NCBI GenBank assembly: GCA_004322325.1
Contig: SCTP01000165.1
Span: 1 to 16,197, forward strand
Reading direction: 5' to 3'
Length of the DNA stretch: 16,197 nt
Source of the DNA: Gammaproteobacteria bacterium
GTDB lineage: Bacteria; Pseudomonadota; Gammaproteobacteria; DSM-16500
Below are positions 7,996 to 14,683 of this stretch, piece after piece. Both the position numbers and the translations under genes were made by a program. The first letter of the stretch is position 1. Each line of letters begins with the position of its first letter. The notes below the pieces were generated by a model that was not told where the DNA came from, did no database searches, and was given only the letters and a program-made list of their open reading frames with translations.

Positions 7996-8077
7996 TTTAC
8001 CTATTTAAAAACTATATAAATTGTGAGAAGGAATATTAGTTACGCCAACCGGCGTAAAAATAAAAACTATAGGTAAA
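7996..8077 (-). repeat. inverted and direct repeats in the transporter leader
   Basis: A 9-bp perfect inverted repeat, TTTACCTAT (7996-8004) and ATAGGTAAA (8069-8077), encloses a 7-bp hairpin, TTACGCC/GGCGTAA (8040-8046 and 8051-8057, loop 8047-8050). An 11-bp direct repeat, TAAAAACTATA, is found at 8006-8016 and 8061-8071. Neither hairpin is followed by a T-tract on either strand, so these are not intrinsic terminators. Read on the minus strand they lie in the untranslated leader of the transporter operon, and the outer 5' arm overlaps the aromatic codons of the short ORF at 8036-8143. Confidence 0.5.
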
Positions 8078-8143
8078 AGAACCACTTGCGCCTGCTGGAG
8101 ACGACGAAGAAAACGCGATGTGATGTAAGTGGCTTTGGCGCAT
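8036..8143 (-). CDS. candidate leader peptide, 35 aa, aromatic-rich C-terminus
   Basis: A short ORF (ATG at 8143, TAA at 8036-8038) ends 65 bp before the first transporter start on the same strand. Its last 13 residues include FTYSFYFY followed by AGWRN: three Phe, three Tyr and one Trp. Such a cluster resembles leader peptides that sense charged tRNA, as in the pheA and pheST attenuators of enterics, and the downstream genes are aromatic amino acid transporters. Against it, there is no convincing Shine-Dalgarno, no clear minus-strand promoter upstream, and FYFY partly reflects an AT-rich T-tract. It could instead be chance or part of a dispersed repeat. Confidence 0.3.
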   Translation of the reverse strand: MRQSHLHHIAFSSSSPAGASGSFTYSFYFYAGWRN

Positions 8144-8163
8144 TCGTAATAATCAGCTATAAT
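8135..8163 (+). promoter_or_regulatory. queG promoter
   Basis: A sigma70-type promoter with -35 TTGGCG (8135-8140, 4 of 6 matches), a 17-bp spacer, and a perfect -10 TATAAT (8158-8163). Transcription would start near 8170, giving a 5' leader of about 22 nt before the queG ATG at 8192. The ribosome binding site is weak (GCGAAAG). Confidence 0.6.
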
Positions 8164-8191
8164 TTTGAGTCCATCATCTTAGCGAAAGCAA

Positions 8192-9229
8192 ATGACGCTT
8201 GTCAATCAGATAAAACAATGGGGAATTGAGCTGGGTTTTCAGCAGATAGGGATTACCGATACCGATCTTTCTCGTTATGAGGAACGATTTTTACTGTGGC
8301 TATCGCAAGGCTTCCACGGCGAGATGGATTATATGCAACGGCACGGCACCAAACGTTCGCGGCCAGCAGAATTAATCCCCGGTACGATACGCATTATTTC
8401 AGCACGCCTGGATTATTTACCGCCTGATACGTTGGCGATGAAAGTGTTAAACGATCCAAAGCAAGGTTATATTTCACGTTATGCGTTAGGGCGTGATTAT
8501 CATAAGCTGATGCGTAAACGTTTGACGGCTTTAGCGGAAAAAATTCAGACGGTGGTGCAACCATTTGGTTATCGTGCGTTTTGTGATAGTGCACCGGTGT
8601 TGGAAAAATCGATCGCAGAGAAAGCAGGATTAGGCTTTATTGGTAAGCATACGAATGTGATTAATACCAAAGCAGGATCATGGTTTTTTCTCGGCGAAAT
8701 TTATACGGATTTACCTTTGCCGATTGATGCGCCGCAAGAAAAAAGTCATTGCGGTTCGTGTCATGCGTGTATGGATATTTGTCCGACACAAGCGATTATC
8801 GGCCCGTATCAACTTGATGCGCGGCGTTGTATTTCTTATTTAACCATTGAATTGCGTGGTGCGATTCCAGTTGAATTACGTCCATTAATTGGCAATCGCA
8901 TTTATGGATGTGATGATTGTCAATTAGTGTGTCCGTGGAATAAATTTGCAAAACCAACGCAGGAAAAAGAATTTCATCCGCGACATCATTTGCATACGCC
9001 GCAATTGCTGGATTTATTCGCGTGGACAGAAGAAGAATTTTTACGGAAGACAGAAGGATCAGCGATTCGACGCATTGGGTATGACTGTTGGTTGCGTAAT
9101 ATCGCCGTGGCGTTGGGGAATGCACCGTATGATGCGGCGATTGTTCACGCCTTGCAAAAGCGGTTGCAGCATCCGTCGGTGATGGTGAGAGAGCATGTGG
9201 AATGGGCGTTGGGGCAGCAAAAATATTAA
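8192..9229 (+). CDS. queG: epoxyqueuosine reductase QueG
   Basis: A 345-aa cytoplasmic cobalamin and iron-sulfur enzyme that reduces epoxyqueuosine to queuosine in tRNAs with GUN anticodons, the last step of Q synthesis. The N-terminal cobalamin-binding domain contains CDSAPVLEK (131-139) with the expected catalytic Asp132. Two [4Fe-4S] clusters are predicted from CGSCHACMDICP (Cys187, 190, 193, 197) and Cys213, Cys240, Cys243, Cys247 (RRC and CDDCQLVCPWN). The C-terminus (about 295-345) is HEAT-repeat-like. Length fits the family and no motif is damaged. It has its own promoter and diverges from the transporter operon. Its stop is only 3 nt from the stop of the convergent AbiEii gene. Confidence 0.96.
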   Translation: MTLVNQIKQWGIELGFQQIGITDTDLSRYEERFLLWLSQGFHGEMDYMQRHGTKRSRPAELIPGTIRIISARLDYLPPDTLAMKVLNDPKQGYISRYALGRDYHKLMRKRLTALAEKIQTVVQPFGYRAFCDSAPVLEKSIAEKAGLGFIGKHTNVINTKAGSWFFLGEIYTDLPLPIDAPQEKSHCGSCHACMDICPTQAIIGPYQLDARRCISYLTIELRGAIPVELRPLIGNRIYGCDDCQLVCPWNKFAKPTQEKEFHPRHHLHTPQLLDLFAWTEEEFLRKTEGSAIRRIGYDCWLRNIAVALGNAPYDAAIVHALQKRLQHPSVMVREHVEWALGQQKY

Positions 9230-9232
9230 AAA

Positions 9233-10105
9233 CTAGACCAGCTGCTGGATTATCTCGATAAAAAAATCCTTAGACCACAAGTCAACAACTTGTTTATCCT
9301 TTATAAAAGGCAGTATATCAAGTTTAGCATTTTCAAAATCAGTTTGATTAATTTTAGCGATTAATAATTTTAACAAATCATCTCTTCTAAGTTTATTCTT
9401 ACTCCATGCTTCACTTTGAATCAAACGATCACGCAAGTGATCTAAATTAACAGAGACATTTCGCGCGATATACCACACAAGATCATACCAATCACGACCT
9501 TTTACTCGCTTTTGCCATGGCCTACAAAGTATAGCGTGAATTTTGCCCGCGAATAAATCAGGAAGAGATAAAGTTTTCACTGAAAATGGAATAGGTAAAA
9601 GTATTTTTTTAACTTCTGTTTCGCAATGACCTGGCGGAAACGTATCAATCTCCATTTTAATTTTAATCGTATTCATATGGTGAACACGATCAGTAATTTC
9701 TGAGTTAGCTTCAATAATAATGAGCTGTTGTTTCGTGGTGGCTTTGATAAATGCAGATTCAATATTCGTTTCAATCGTTTTATTTTTCACCTCAACCGTG
9801 ACCTGAAATCCAAAACTACTCAGCTCATCAGCAATCGCTTGATTATAGGGCGTAAAATCAAAATTCGTGTCTGGTTTTAACAAGGTGAAATCCAAATCCT
9901 CGGAAAATCTATCCAGTCCATACAAAATTCTTAACGCCGTTCCACCATAAAAAGCAGCTTTCTCGTAAAATTTTGCACGCCATAATCCGAGCAATGCTAT
10001 TTCCTGAAAGATTTCTTTCAAAGCATTCACATAATCTTGTTCTGAATGACAATAGTATTTTTCAAGCATTGTTTTGATAGCAGCATGCATCATCATTACT
10101 TCCAT
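9233..10105 (-). CDS. abiEii: AbiEii/AbiGii-type nucleotidyltransferase toxin
   Basis: A 290-aa nucleotidyltransferase-like toxin of the AbiE (type IV) toxin-antitoxin and phage abortive-infection family. The signature is intact: GGTALR (54-59), then FSEDLDF with Asp70 and Asp72 as likely metal ligands, LFAGKIHAIL (184-193) with Lys188, and KGRDWYDLVWY (202-212) with Asp205 and Asp208. It overlaps the antitoxin gene. ATG codons at 10105, 10096, 10093 and 10090 are all possible starts: GGAAG precedes the last three, and the ATG at 10096 would form a TAATG junction with the antitoxin stop. The region is visibly AT-rich (about 30% GC in parts) compared with queG, suggesting transfer. Family members from other bacteria modify tRNA or nucleotides; the target here is unknown. 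Confidence 0.9.
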   Translation of the reverse strand: MEVMMMHAAIKTMLEKYYCHSEQDYVNALKEIFQEIALLGLWRAKFYEKAAFYGGTALRILYGLDRFSEDLDFTLLKPDTNFDFTPYNQAIADELSSFGFQVTVEVKNKTIETNIESAFIKATTKQQLIIIEANSEITDRVHHMNTIKIKMEIDTFPPGHCETEVKKILLPIPFSVKTLSLPDLFAGKIHAILCRPWQKRVKGRDWYDLVWYIARNVSVNLDHLRDRLIQSEAWSKNKLRRDDLLKLLIAKINQTDFENAKLDILPFIKDKQVVDLWSKDFFIEIIQQLV

Positions 10106-10737
10106 CTTTTTATAAATTTGGTTAATAAATCTAATCTTGTATCTTTATATATTTTGCTAATAGCAGATAATTTGCTTATTTTAAAAGAGCGTAAAGCACC
10201 TTCGTCTATTCGTAAATCGTACAGTAAATATGCGTTTACAGCTTCTAGATCATCCAATTTTATGCTTTTATCCGTTAAATAAATGTGGTCGCATAATGCT
10301 TTCTCTGGAGAGGCCATCAAAAAATGATTATTTTTTGATGGCCTCATCAACTCTATACCTACCGGATATTTAATTGGACTTAAATAATGATAGGTAAACC
10401 CGCCTACCGGCGTTGAAAAAGATTTATTTCGCTTATTAGTAATACTCGTTACCGTAATAACACGCTCAGGTATTAGCCCGTAATAGGCAAGAGCGTATTG
10501 AAGAGAAACGGCTGAAGGGCCATAGATTAAATTTGCCAATATTTCATGGGAATAAGGAACCATAGCAACACGCTGGCCAAAAATATAAAGGCCTTTTTTG
10601 ACACGAACCAAATCGCCTGATTTTAGCCATTCCGTTATTTTGTCCCGAGGATAAGAGTATTCTGACAAAACAGAAAGTAAAAATTGGTAATCAATTTCCT
10701 CACTTCCGGCTAATTTTCTGACTGTTTCAATATTCAT
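10096..10737 (-). CDS. abiEi: AbiEi family antitoxin, transcriptional regulator
   Basis: A 213-aa antitoxin for the adjacent AbiEii. The N-terminal winged-helix domain (about 5-55) ends in the wing GDLVRVKKGLYIF (41-53). The C-terminal AbiEi_4-type domain has GPSAVSLQYALAYYGLIPERV (73-93, in part), then TVTSITNKR, STPVGGFTYHYL (108-119) and ASPEKALCDHIYL (142-154). AbiEi proteins both neutralise the toxin and repress the operon by binding inverted repeats. The start at 10737 is chosen because GGAG lies 6 nt upstream; the in-frame ATG at 10788 sits upstream of the predicted transcription start and within the -35. The gene sits between orn and queG as an AT-rich insertion. Confidence 0.9.
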   Translation of the reverse strand: MNIETVRKLAGSEEIDYQFLLSVLSEYSYPRDKITEWLKSGDLVRVKKGLYIFGQRVAMVPYSHEILANLIYGPSAVSLQYALAYYGLIPERVITVTSITNKRNKSFSTPVGGFTYHYLSPIKYPVGIELMRPSKNNHFLMASPEKALCDHIYLTDKSIKLDDLEAVNAYLLYDLRIDEGALRSFKISKLSAISKIYKDTRLDLLTKFIKRWK

Positions 10738-10739
10738 TC

Positions 10740-10788
10740 TTATCTCCAGTATGTCGATAATTATCCGACATACTGGAGATAATTGCAA
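10740..10788 (-). promoter_or_regulatory. abiE promoter inside a 43-bp palindromic operator
   Basis: Perfect 17-bp inverted arms, TTATCTCCAGTATGTCG (10740-10756) and its complement (10766-10782), flank a 9-bp centre that is itself mostly palindromic (ATAATTAT). On the minus strand, -35 TTGCAA (10783-10788) is followed by a spacer of exactly 17 bp, which is one full arm, and then -10 GATAAT (10760-10765). The abiEi Shine-Dalgarno GGAG lies in the other arm. This is the expected layout for autorepression by AbiEi. Confidence 0.75.
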
Positions 10789-10791
10789 GAC

Positions 10792-11352
10792 TTACCCCCG
10801 CATCACCTCCGGATTCAACAACGTCTCCCGATAATATTTCAACTCCGCGATCGAATCGCGAATATCATCTAATGCCAGATGATGCGAATCTTTTTGAAAG
10901 CCATTATAAATCTCCGGTGCCCAGCGTAAGGCAAGTTCTTTGAGCGTACTGACATCAATCAATCGATAATGAAAATATTTTTCTAATGCCGGCATATACC
11001 GCGTCAAAAACCGTCTATCTTGCCAAACACTATTGCCACACATCGGCGATTTTCCTTCCGGCACATATTGATGCAAAAACGCTAACATATCTGCTTCCGC
11101 TTGCTTTTCATCGATCCTACTCGCTTTCACCCGAGCCACTAGACCTGAACCAGTGTGCTGCTTCGTACACCATTCATCCATTCCCTCTAATAATTCTTTC
11201 GATTGATGGATAGCAAAAACAGGGCCCTCTGCTAAAACGTTTAAATTTGAATCAGTCACAATGGTGGCGATTTCAATAATTCGGTCTTTTTCTGGATGTA
11301 GACCCGTCATTTCTAGGTCAATCCAGATCAGATTGGTAGCATGGGCTGTCAT
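10792..11352 (-). CDS. orn: oligoribonuclease
   Basis: A 186-aa DEDDh 3'-5' exonuclease that degrades 2-5 nt RNA and linear di-GMP to mononucleotides; it is usually essential in gammaproteobacteria. The protein matches E. coli Orn closely along its length: IDLEMTGL with the first catalytic acids, [14 protein letters not shown] segment, [32 protein letters not shown], and [10 protein letters not shown] with the catalytic His and Asp. The start at 11352 is chosen because [18 protein letters not shown] aligns with the E. coli N-terminus; longer in-frame versions run into the divergent plsY region. The Shine-Dalgarno AGAGGA lies rather far upstream (about 11-12 nt). Only 37 bp separate its start from that of plsY. 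Confidence 0.96.
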   Translation of the reverse strand: MTAHATNLIWIDLEMTGLHPEKDRIIEIATIVTDSNLNVLAEGPVFAIHQSKELLEGMDEWCTKQHTGSGLVARVKASRIDEKQAEADMLAFLHQYVPEGKSPMCGNSVWQDRRFLTRYMPALEKYFHYRLIDVSTLKELALRWAPEIYNGFQKDSHHLALDDIRDSIAELKYYRETLLNPEVMRG

Positions 11353-11389
11353 GGACAAATCATTCCTCTTAAGATACATTACCGCCATT

Positions 11390-11989
11390 ATGTTACCTAT
11401 TACCCTTGCTGTCATCATTGCTTATCTGATCGGTTCGATTTCGAGCGCGATTATCGTCTGCAAAATCATGGGACTACCTGATCCGCGCACACAAGGCTCC
11501 CGTAACCCTGGCGCTACCAATGTATTACGCATTGGCGGTAAGAAGGCAGCGGCCATCACCTTATTGGGTGATATGCTGAAAGGCGTTATTCCTGTGTTAC
11601 TAGCAAAATGGTATGGGTTGGATGACTTAGGGCTAGCCTTAACCGCATTCGCAGCTTTTATCGGCCATTTATTTCCTATTTTCTTTGGTTTTGAAGGCGG
11701 CAAAGGCGTCGCCACCTTCATCGGCTGTTTATTGGCACTCTGCTTGCCCGCTGGCTTAACCTGGGTGGGAACGTGGTTAGTGATCGCCGTGGTATTTCGT
11801 TATTCTTCTTTAGCCGCTCTCATTGCCTCTTTGCTTGCTCCAGTGGATATCTGGTGTTTCACGCACGCTAGCACTTACACTGTCGCGGTTGCGCTCATGA
11901 GTGTCATTTTGATTTACCGCCATCGGCGTAATATTTACAACCTCTTCACGGGGACAGAAAGTAAGATTGGCAAGAAGTCATCGTTATAG
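11390..11989 (+). CDS. plsY: glycerol-3-phosphate acyltransferase PlsY
   Basis: A 199-aa inner-membrane acyltransferase with about five helices. It transfers the acyl group of acyl-phosphate to glycerol-3-phosphate to give lysophosphatidate, the first step of phospholipid synthesis. The three family motifs are visible: GSISSAIIV with GSRNPGATN (37-45), [18 protein letters not shown] (92-109), and the C-terminal [20 protein letters not shown] (175-194). The start at 11390 fits the family length and puts the first helix at the N-terminus; a longer frame from 11261 would run antisense through orn. No clear Shine-Dalgarno is present. The promoter must overlap orn codons. The 3' end overlaps the convergent ankyrin-like gene by 6 bp. 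Confidence 0.95.
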   Translation: MLPITLAVIIAYLIGSISSAIIVCKIMGLPDPRTQGSRNPGATNVLRIGGKKAAAITLLGDMLKGVIPVLLAKWYGLDDLGLALTAFAAFIGHLFPIFFGFEGGKGVATFIGCLLALCLPAGLTWVGTWLVIAVVFRYSSLAALIASLLAPVDIWCFTHASTYTVAVALMSVILIYRHRRNIYNLFTGTESKIGKKSSL

Positions 11990-12793
11990 CTTATAAATGG
12001 CTGTTACTTTTTCTTCAAGCATTGCTTGTTGCTCTTCTGTAGGCGGCTTAGCTGGCTTCCCTTGTTTCTTCTGTCTTTCTTGAAATATTAATGTCATCGC
12101 TACCTTATATGTTGGATGATTTGGATGATCATTGAATAATTCTAAAATTGTTTTCGAATTACCCTTTGCACCTAATTTTAAAAGGGCAATAATGAGCTCA
12201 AGGTAAACACCATCTTTATTTCCGAAGAGAACCACATCAAGTGGCGTAAGGCCTATTTTATTTTCGCTATTTATGTCTGCTCCGTGATCTTTTACTAGCT
12301 GAGTCATAAGGGAATAATAATAATCAAAATCTTTCATGCGATTAATATAAAGATGATCAATCATTTGATGGAGTATCGTGTCACCACAAAACTCCTTCGC
12401 CGTATTTACATCTGCCCCTTGCTGAATTAAAAAATAGGCATCCACCATACAAAATTTTCCTTCTAACAATCGGCAATATTGTTTTTGCGCACTAGGCAAG
12501 GCATTTTTAACCGCTTGAATGAATGCAGCCGCTTCTTTATCCGATTGCGCCGTGTAACCAGTTAACTCTGATAGCACGAGATACTTATAACTTTTAAGGT
12601 TTTCACCTCTATTTTTCTCTGCTAAGAAACGCCAAAGCTTGACGTGCACACTGTTAGCAGTCATGTTAGAAGGTTTTCTTAAGGCGCAATCCATTCGAGT
12701 CAGCCAATTTCCATAACGCTTTTCAGCGCTATCAAAAGCATCGGTAACTTGCTTTGGGGTTAATTTTTCTATGATTTCTTCAATAGCAGGCAT
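11984..12793 (-). CDS. ankyrin-repeat-like protein of unknown function
   Basis: A 269-aa soluble protein with no signal peptide or membrane helix. Residues 1-110 are helical and unrecognised. Ankyrin-like repeats follow: AYFLIQQGADVN with GDTILHQMI (119-145), LVKDHGADINSENKIGLTPLDVVLF (166-190, partly degenerate), and LIIALLKLGAKG (200-211). The C-terminal tail is lysine-, proline- and glutamate-rich, with PTEEQQAMLEEK near the end, which resembles the E-block reported in Legionella Dot/Icm secretion signals. That makes it a candidate effector, but this is inference from composition only. A strong AGAGGA Shine-Dalgarno lies 5 nt before the ATG. It starts 22 nt after tsaD on the same strand and may be read from the tsaD promoter. 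Confidence 0.75.
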   Translation of the reverse strand: MPAIEEIIEKLTPKQVTDAFDSAEKRYGNWLTRMDCALRKPSNMTANSVHVKLWRFLAEKNRGENLKSYKYLVLSELTGYTAQSDKEAAAFIQAVKNALPSAQKQYCRLLEGKFCMVDAYFLIQQGADVNTAKEFCGDTILHQMIDHLYINRMKDFDYYYSLMTQLVKDHGADINSENKIGLTPLDVVLFGNKDGVYLELIIALLKLGAKGNSKTILELFNDHPNHPTYKVAMTLIFQERQKKQGKPAKPPTEEQQAMLEEKVTAIYKL

Positions 12794-12814
12794 CTGTTCC
12801 TCTTTATGTTATTT

Positions 12815-13828
12815 TCATATTGCCTTCAGTTCACTCAACGGCCATCTAGGATACACTTCAACACTTAATCCTTCCCGTTCTCCTGCCAACAGCCTCTGAC
12901 AGCCGACATACGCAATCATCGCGCCATTATCGGTACAAAATTCTAACCGCGGAAAATACAAAGCCGCACCCCGTTTCTTGCACATCTCTCCCAACGCATG
13001 CCGCAAGGCGGTATTCGCCCCCACTCCTCCTGCAATCACTAAACGCTGCAAGCCTGTTTCCTGCAAGGCACGGCGACATTTAACGGTTAACGCCTCCACC
13101 ACCGCCTCCTGAAAAGCGCATGCAATATCCGCTTTCGTTTGATCATCGAGCCCATGCTGCTTTACTGTCTGCATCGCAAATGTCTTCAGGCCGCTGAAAC
13201 TGAAATCTAATCCGGGCCGATCAATCATCGGCCGCGGAAAATGAAATCGTTCAGGACGACCACGCTCGGCCAATTTCGCCAGCGCCGCACCGCCCGGGTA
13301 ACCTAATTCTAATAACTTAGCCGTTTTATCAAATGCTTCCCCCGCCGCGTCATCTAATGTATCACCCAACGTCTCATAACGACCAATGCCCTCTACCTTC
13401 ACTAATTCCGTATGACCACCCGATACCAGCAACGCTAAAAACGGGAAAGAAGGTGCCTCCGGTTCTAAAAAGGGCGCCAGTAAATGCCCCTCTAAATGAT
13501 GCACTCCAATCGTCGGCACCCCCCACGCAAAGCCTAATGTCCGCCCGAGCATCGCACCCACCAGCAGCGCACCCACCAGCCCCGGGCCTTTGGTATAGGC
13601 CACACCATCGATCGCCTGCCGCGTAAGCTGCGCTTTTTTCAGCACTTCCTCAATCAGCGGCACCGCTTTGCGCACGTGATCACGCGAGGCAAGCTCAGGC
13701 ACCACTCCCCCAAATTCAGCATGAATAGCCGTTTGCGTGTAAGTAGAATGGGCGAGCAAGCCCGCGTGGGCGTCATAAATAGCGATGCCTGTCTCATCGC
13801 ACGATGTTTCAATACCTAATATTCTCAT
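12815..13828 (-). CDS. tsaD: tRNA N6-adenosine threonylcarbamoyltransferase TsaD
   Basis: A 337-aa ASKHA-fold enzyme that transfers threonylcarbamoyl from TC-AMP to A37 of ANN-decoding tRNAs, with TsaB and TsaE. The N-terminus [14 protein letters not shown] is the family signature. Metal ligands His111 and His115 in HHLEGH, and Asp300 in [10 protein letters not shown], fall at the E. coli positions. SGGHTEL (136-142) and [10 protein letters not shown] (159-168) are also intact, and the length equals that of E. coli TsaD. There is no Shine-Dalgarno before the ATG, and the predicted promoter would start transcription at or next to the start codon. It diverges from rpsU, a common arrangement in gammaproteobacteria. 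The ankyrin-like gene follows 21 nt downstream. Confidence 0.97.
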   Translation of the reverse strand: MRILGIETSCDETGIAIYDAHAGLLAHSTYTQTAIHAEFGGVVPELASRDHVRKAVPLIEEVLKKAQLTRQAIDGVAYTKGPGLVGALLVGAMLGRTLGFAWGVPTIGVHHLEGHLLAPFLEPEAPSFPFLALLVSGGHTELVKVEGIGRYETLGDTLDDAAGEAFDKTAKLLELGYPGGAALAKLAERGRPERFHFPRPMIDRPGLDFSFSGLKTFAMQTVKQHGLDDQTKADIACAFQEAVVEALTVKCRRALQETGLQRLVIAGGVGANTALRHALGEMCKKRGAALYFPRLEFCTDNGAMIAYVGCQRLLAGEREGLSVEVYPRWPLSELKAI

Positions 13829-13834
13829 GCCGCT

Positions 13835-13862
13835 ATTGTAGAAGACTCTTTACATTTCTCAA
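13835..13862 (-). promoter_or_regulatory. tsaD promoter, predicted leaderless
   Basis: On the minus strand: -35 TTGAGA (13857-13862, 5 of 6), a 16-bp spacer, and -10 TACAAT (13835-13840, 5 of 6). The -10 ends 6 bp before the tsaD ATG, so a start site at the usual distance would fall on the first codon. No ribosome binding site lies between them. The -35 sits inside the spacer of the opposing rpsU promoter. Confidence 0.5.
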
Positions 13863-13878
13863 GCTCTCGCATTAGAAT
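13849..13878 (+). promoter_or_regulatory. rpsU operon promoter
   Basis: The elements are -35 TTTACA (13849-13854, 5 of 6), an 18-bp spacer, and -10 TAGAAT (13873-13878, 5 of 6). Transcription would start near 13885, giving a leader of about 37 nt with a distant AGGA before the rpsU ATG at 13922. It overlaps the divergent tsaD promoter, so the two polymerases could not bind together. Confidence 0.5.
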
Positions 13879-13921
13879 TGGCGCTTCTTATTGTTTAATA
13901 AATTAGGATTAAGCTTCTGCT

Positions 13922-14179
13922 ATGCCAACCGTACGTGTAAGAGATAATGAAAATTTTGAATTAAGCCTGCGTCGTTTTAAGCGTCTCTGCGAAAAAGCCG
14001 GTATTTTGGCTGACTTAAGACGTCACGAATACTTCGAAAAACCCACCTGGAAACGCAAACGTAAGAAAGCAGCCGCCATTAAACGTTATCAGAAGAAGAT
14101 CTTGCGTGAACACATGGCAATGGAGCGCGATCGTCAGCCCATTGGCACAGGTTCGGCTGGTAAAAAAGAAGCGGCTTAA
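13922..14179 (+). CDS. rpsU: 30S ribosomal protein S21
   Basis: An 85-aa basic small-subunit protein that helps mRNA base-pair with 16S rRNA at initiation. [23 protein letters not shown] and [23 protein letters not shown] regions match E. coli S21 (71 aa) in order and spacing. It carries a C-terminal extension of about 14 residues ([15 protein letters not shown] region) beyond the E. coli end. It is the first gene of the rpsU-yqeY-dnaG operon, the local form of the macromolecular synthesis operon that couples translation and replication genes. yqeY follows after 11 nt. Confidence 0.96.
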   Translation: MPTVRVRDNENFELSLRRFKRLCEKAGILADLRRHEYFEKPTWKRKRKKAAAIKRYQKKILREHMAMERDRQPIGTGSAGKKEAA

Positions 14180-14190
14180 AGGAACAGGTT

Positions 14191-14637
14191 ATGAGTATCA
14201 AGGAAAAAATCCTTGAAGATATGAAAACGGCCATGCGCGCTCAAGAAAAAGAGCGTTTGGCAACGATACGGTTGATTATGGCTGCTCTAAAACAGCGCGA
14301 AATCGATGAGCGTATCGTCCTCACTGATGAGCAAATTCTTGCTGTCCTCAACAAAATGATCAAACAGCGCCGCGATTCGATTACTCAATATGAAGCGGGT
14401 CATCGCGCTGATTTGGCGCAAAAAGAAGCTGAGGAAATCCGAGTCATTCAGCAATATCTTCCCGCTCAGCTGGGAGAAGCAGAGGTGGATCAGATCATTA
14501 CCGCTGCCATCCAAGAATCAGGGGCAGCTTCTGCCAAAGACATGGGGAAAGTCATGGGCTTGGTGAAAGCAAAAGTGCAGGGGAAAGCGGATATGATGAT
14601 CGTGAGTGCGAAGGTTAAAGAACGGTTGGCGGGCTAA
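14191..14637 (+). CDS. GatB/YqeY domain-containing protein
   Basis: A 148-aa helical cytoplasmic protein with full-length YqeY architecture: an N-terminal helical domain (MSIKEKILEDMKTAMRAQEKER start, LATIRLIMAALKQREID) and a C-terminal GatB tail-like domain (about 90-148; QYLPAQL, AASAKDMGKVMG, VQGKAD, VSAKVKERL). The related tail of GatB in the tRNA amidotransferase contacts tRNA, so a tRNA-linked role is often assumed, but the function of free-standing YqeY is not established. A good AGGA Shine-Dalgarno lies upstream. Its place between rpsU and dnaG is common outside the enterics. Confidence 0.93.
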   Translation: MSIKEKILEDMKTAMRAQEKERLATIRLIMAALKQREIDERIVLTDEQILAVLNKMIKQRRDSITQYEAGHRADLAQKEAEEIRVIQQYLPAQLGEAEVDQIITAAIQESGAASAKDMGKVMGLVKAKVQGKADMMIVSAKVKERLAG

Positions 14638-14683
14638 GTCAAAGCGTGTCATGATACACCGTTATCTTTAAGCAGGCATTCTT

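Noticed and set aside
8040..8057. 7-bp GC-rich hairpin as an intrinsic terminator
   Set aside because: No T-tract follows it on either strand; the A/T tract beside it is on the wrong side for minus-strand reading and is A-rich for plus-strand reading.
7971..8191. TyrR operator or T-box upstream of the transporters
   Set aside because: No TGTAAA-N6-TTTACA match and no T-box motif or specifier-loop layout could be found.
8796..9125. 109-codon minus-strand frame antisense to queG
   Set aside because: It lies wholly inside queG over the iron-sulfur region and encodes no recognisable protein.
7976..10750. Shared CTGGAGAT sequence before the permease and abiEi starts as a common operator
   Set aside because: Both are simply GGAG ribosome binding sites with similar flanks; the long palindrome exists only at abiE.
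13333..13626. 97-codon plus-strand frame antisense to tsaD
   Set aside because: It is a proline-rich shadow of the well-conserved tsaD gene, with no ribosome site or recognisable domain.
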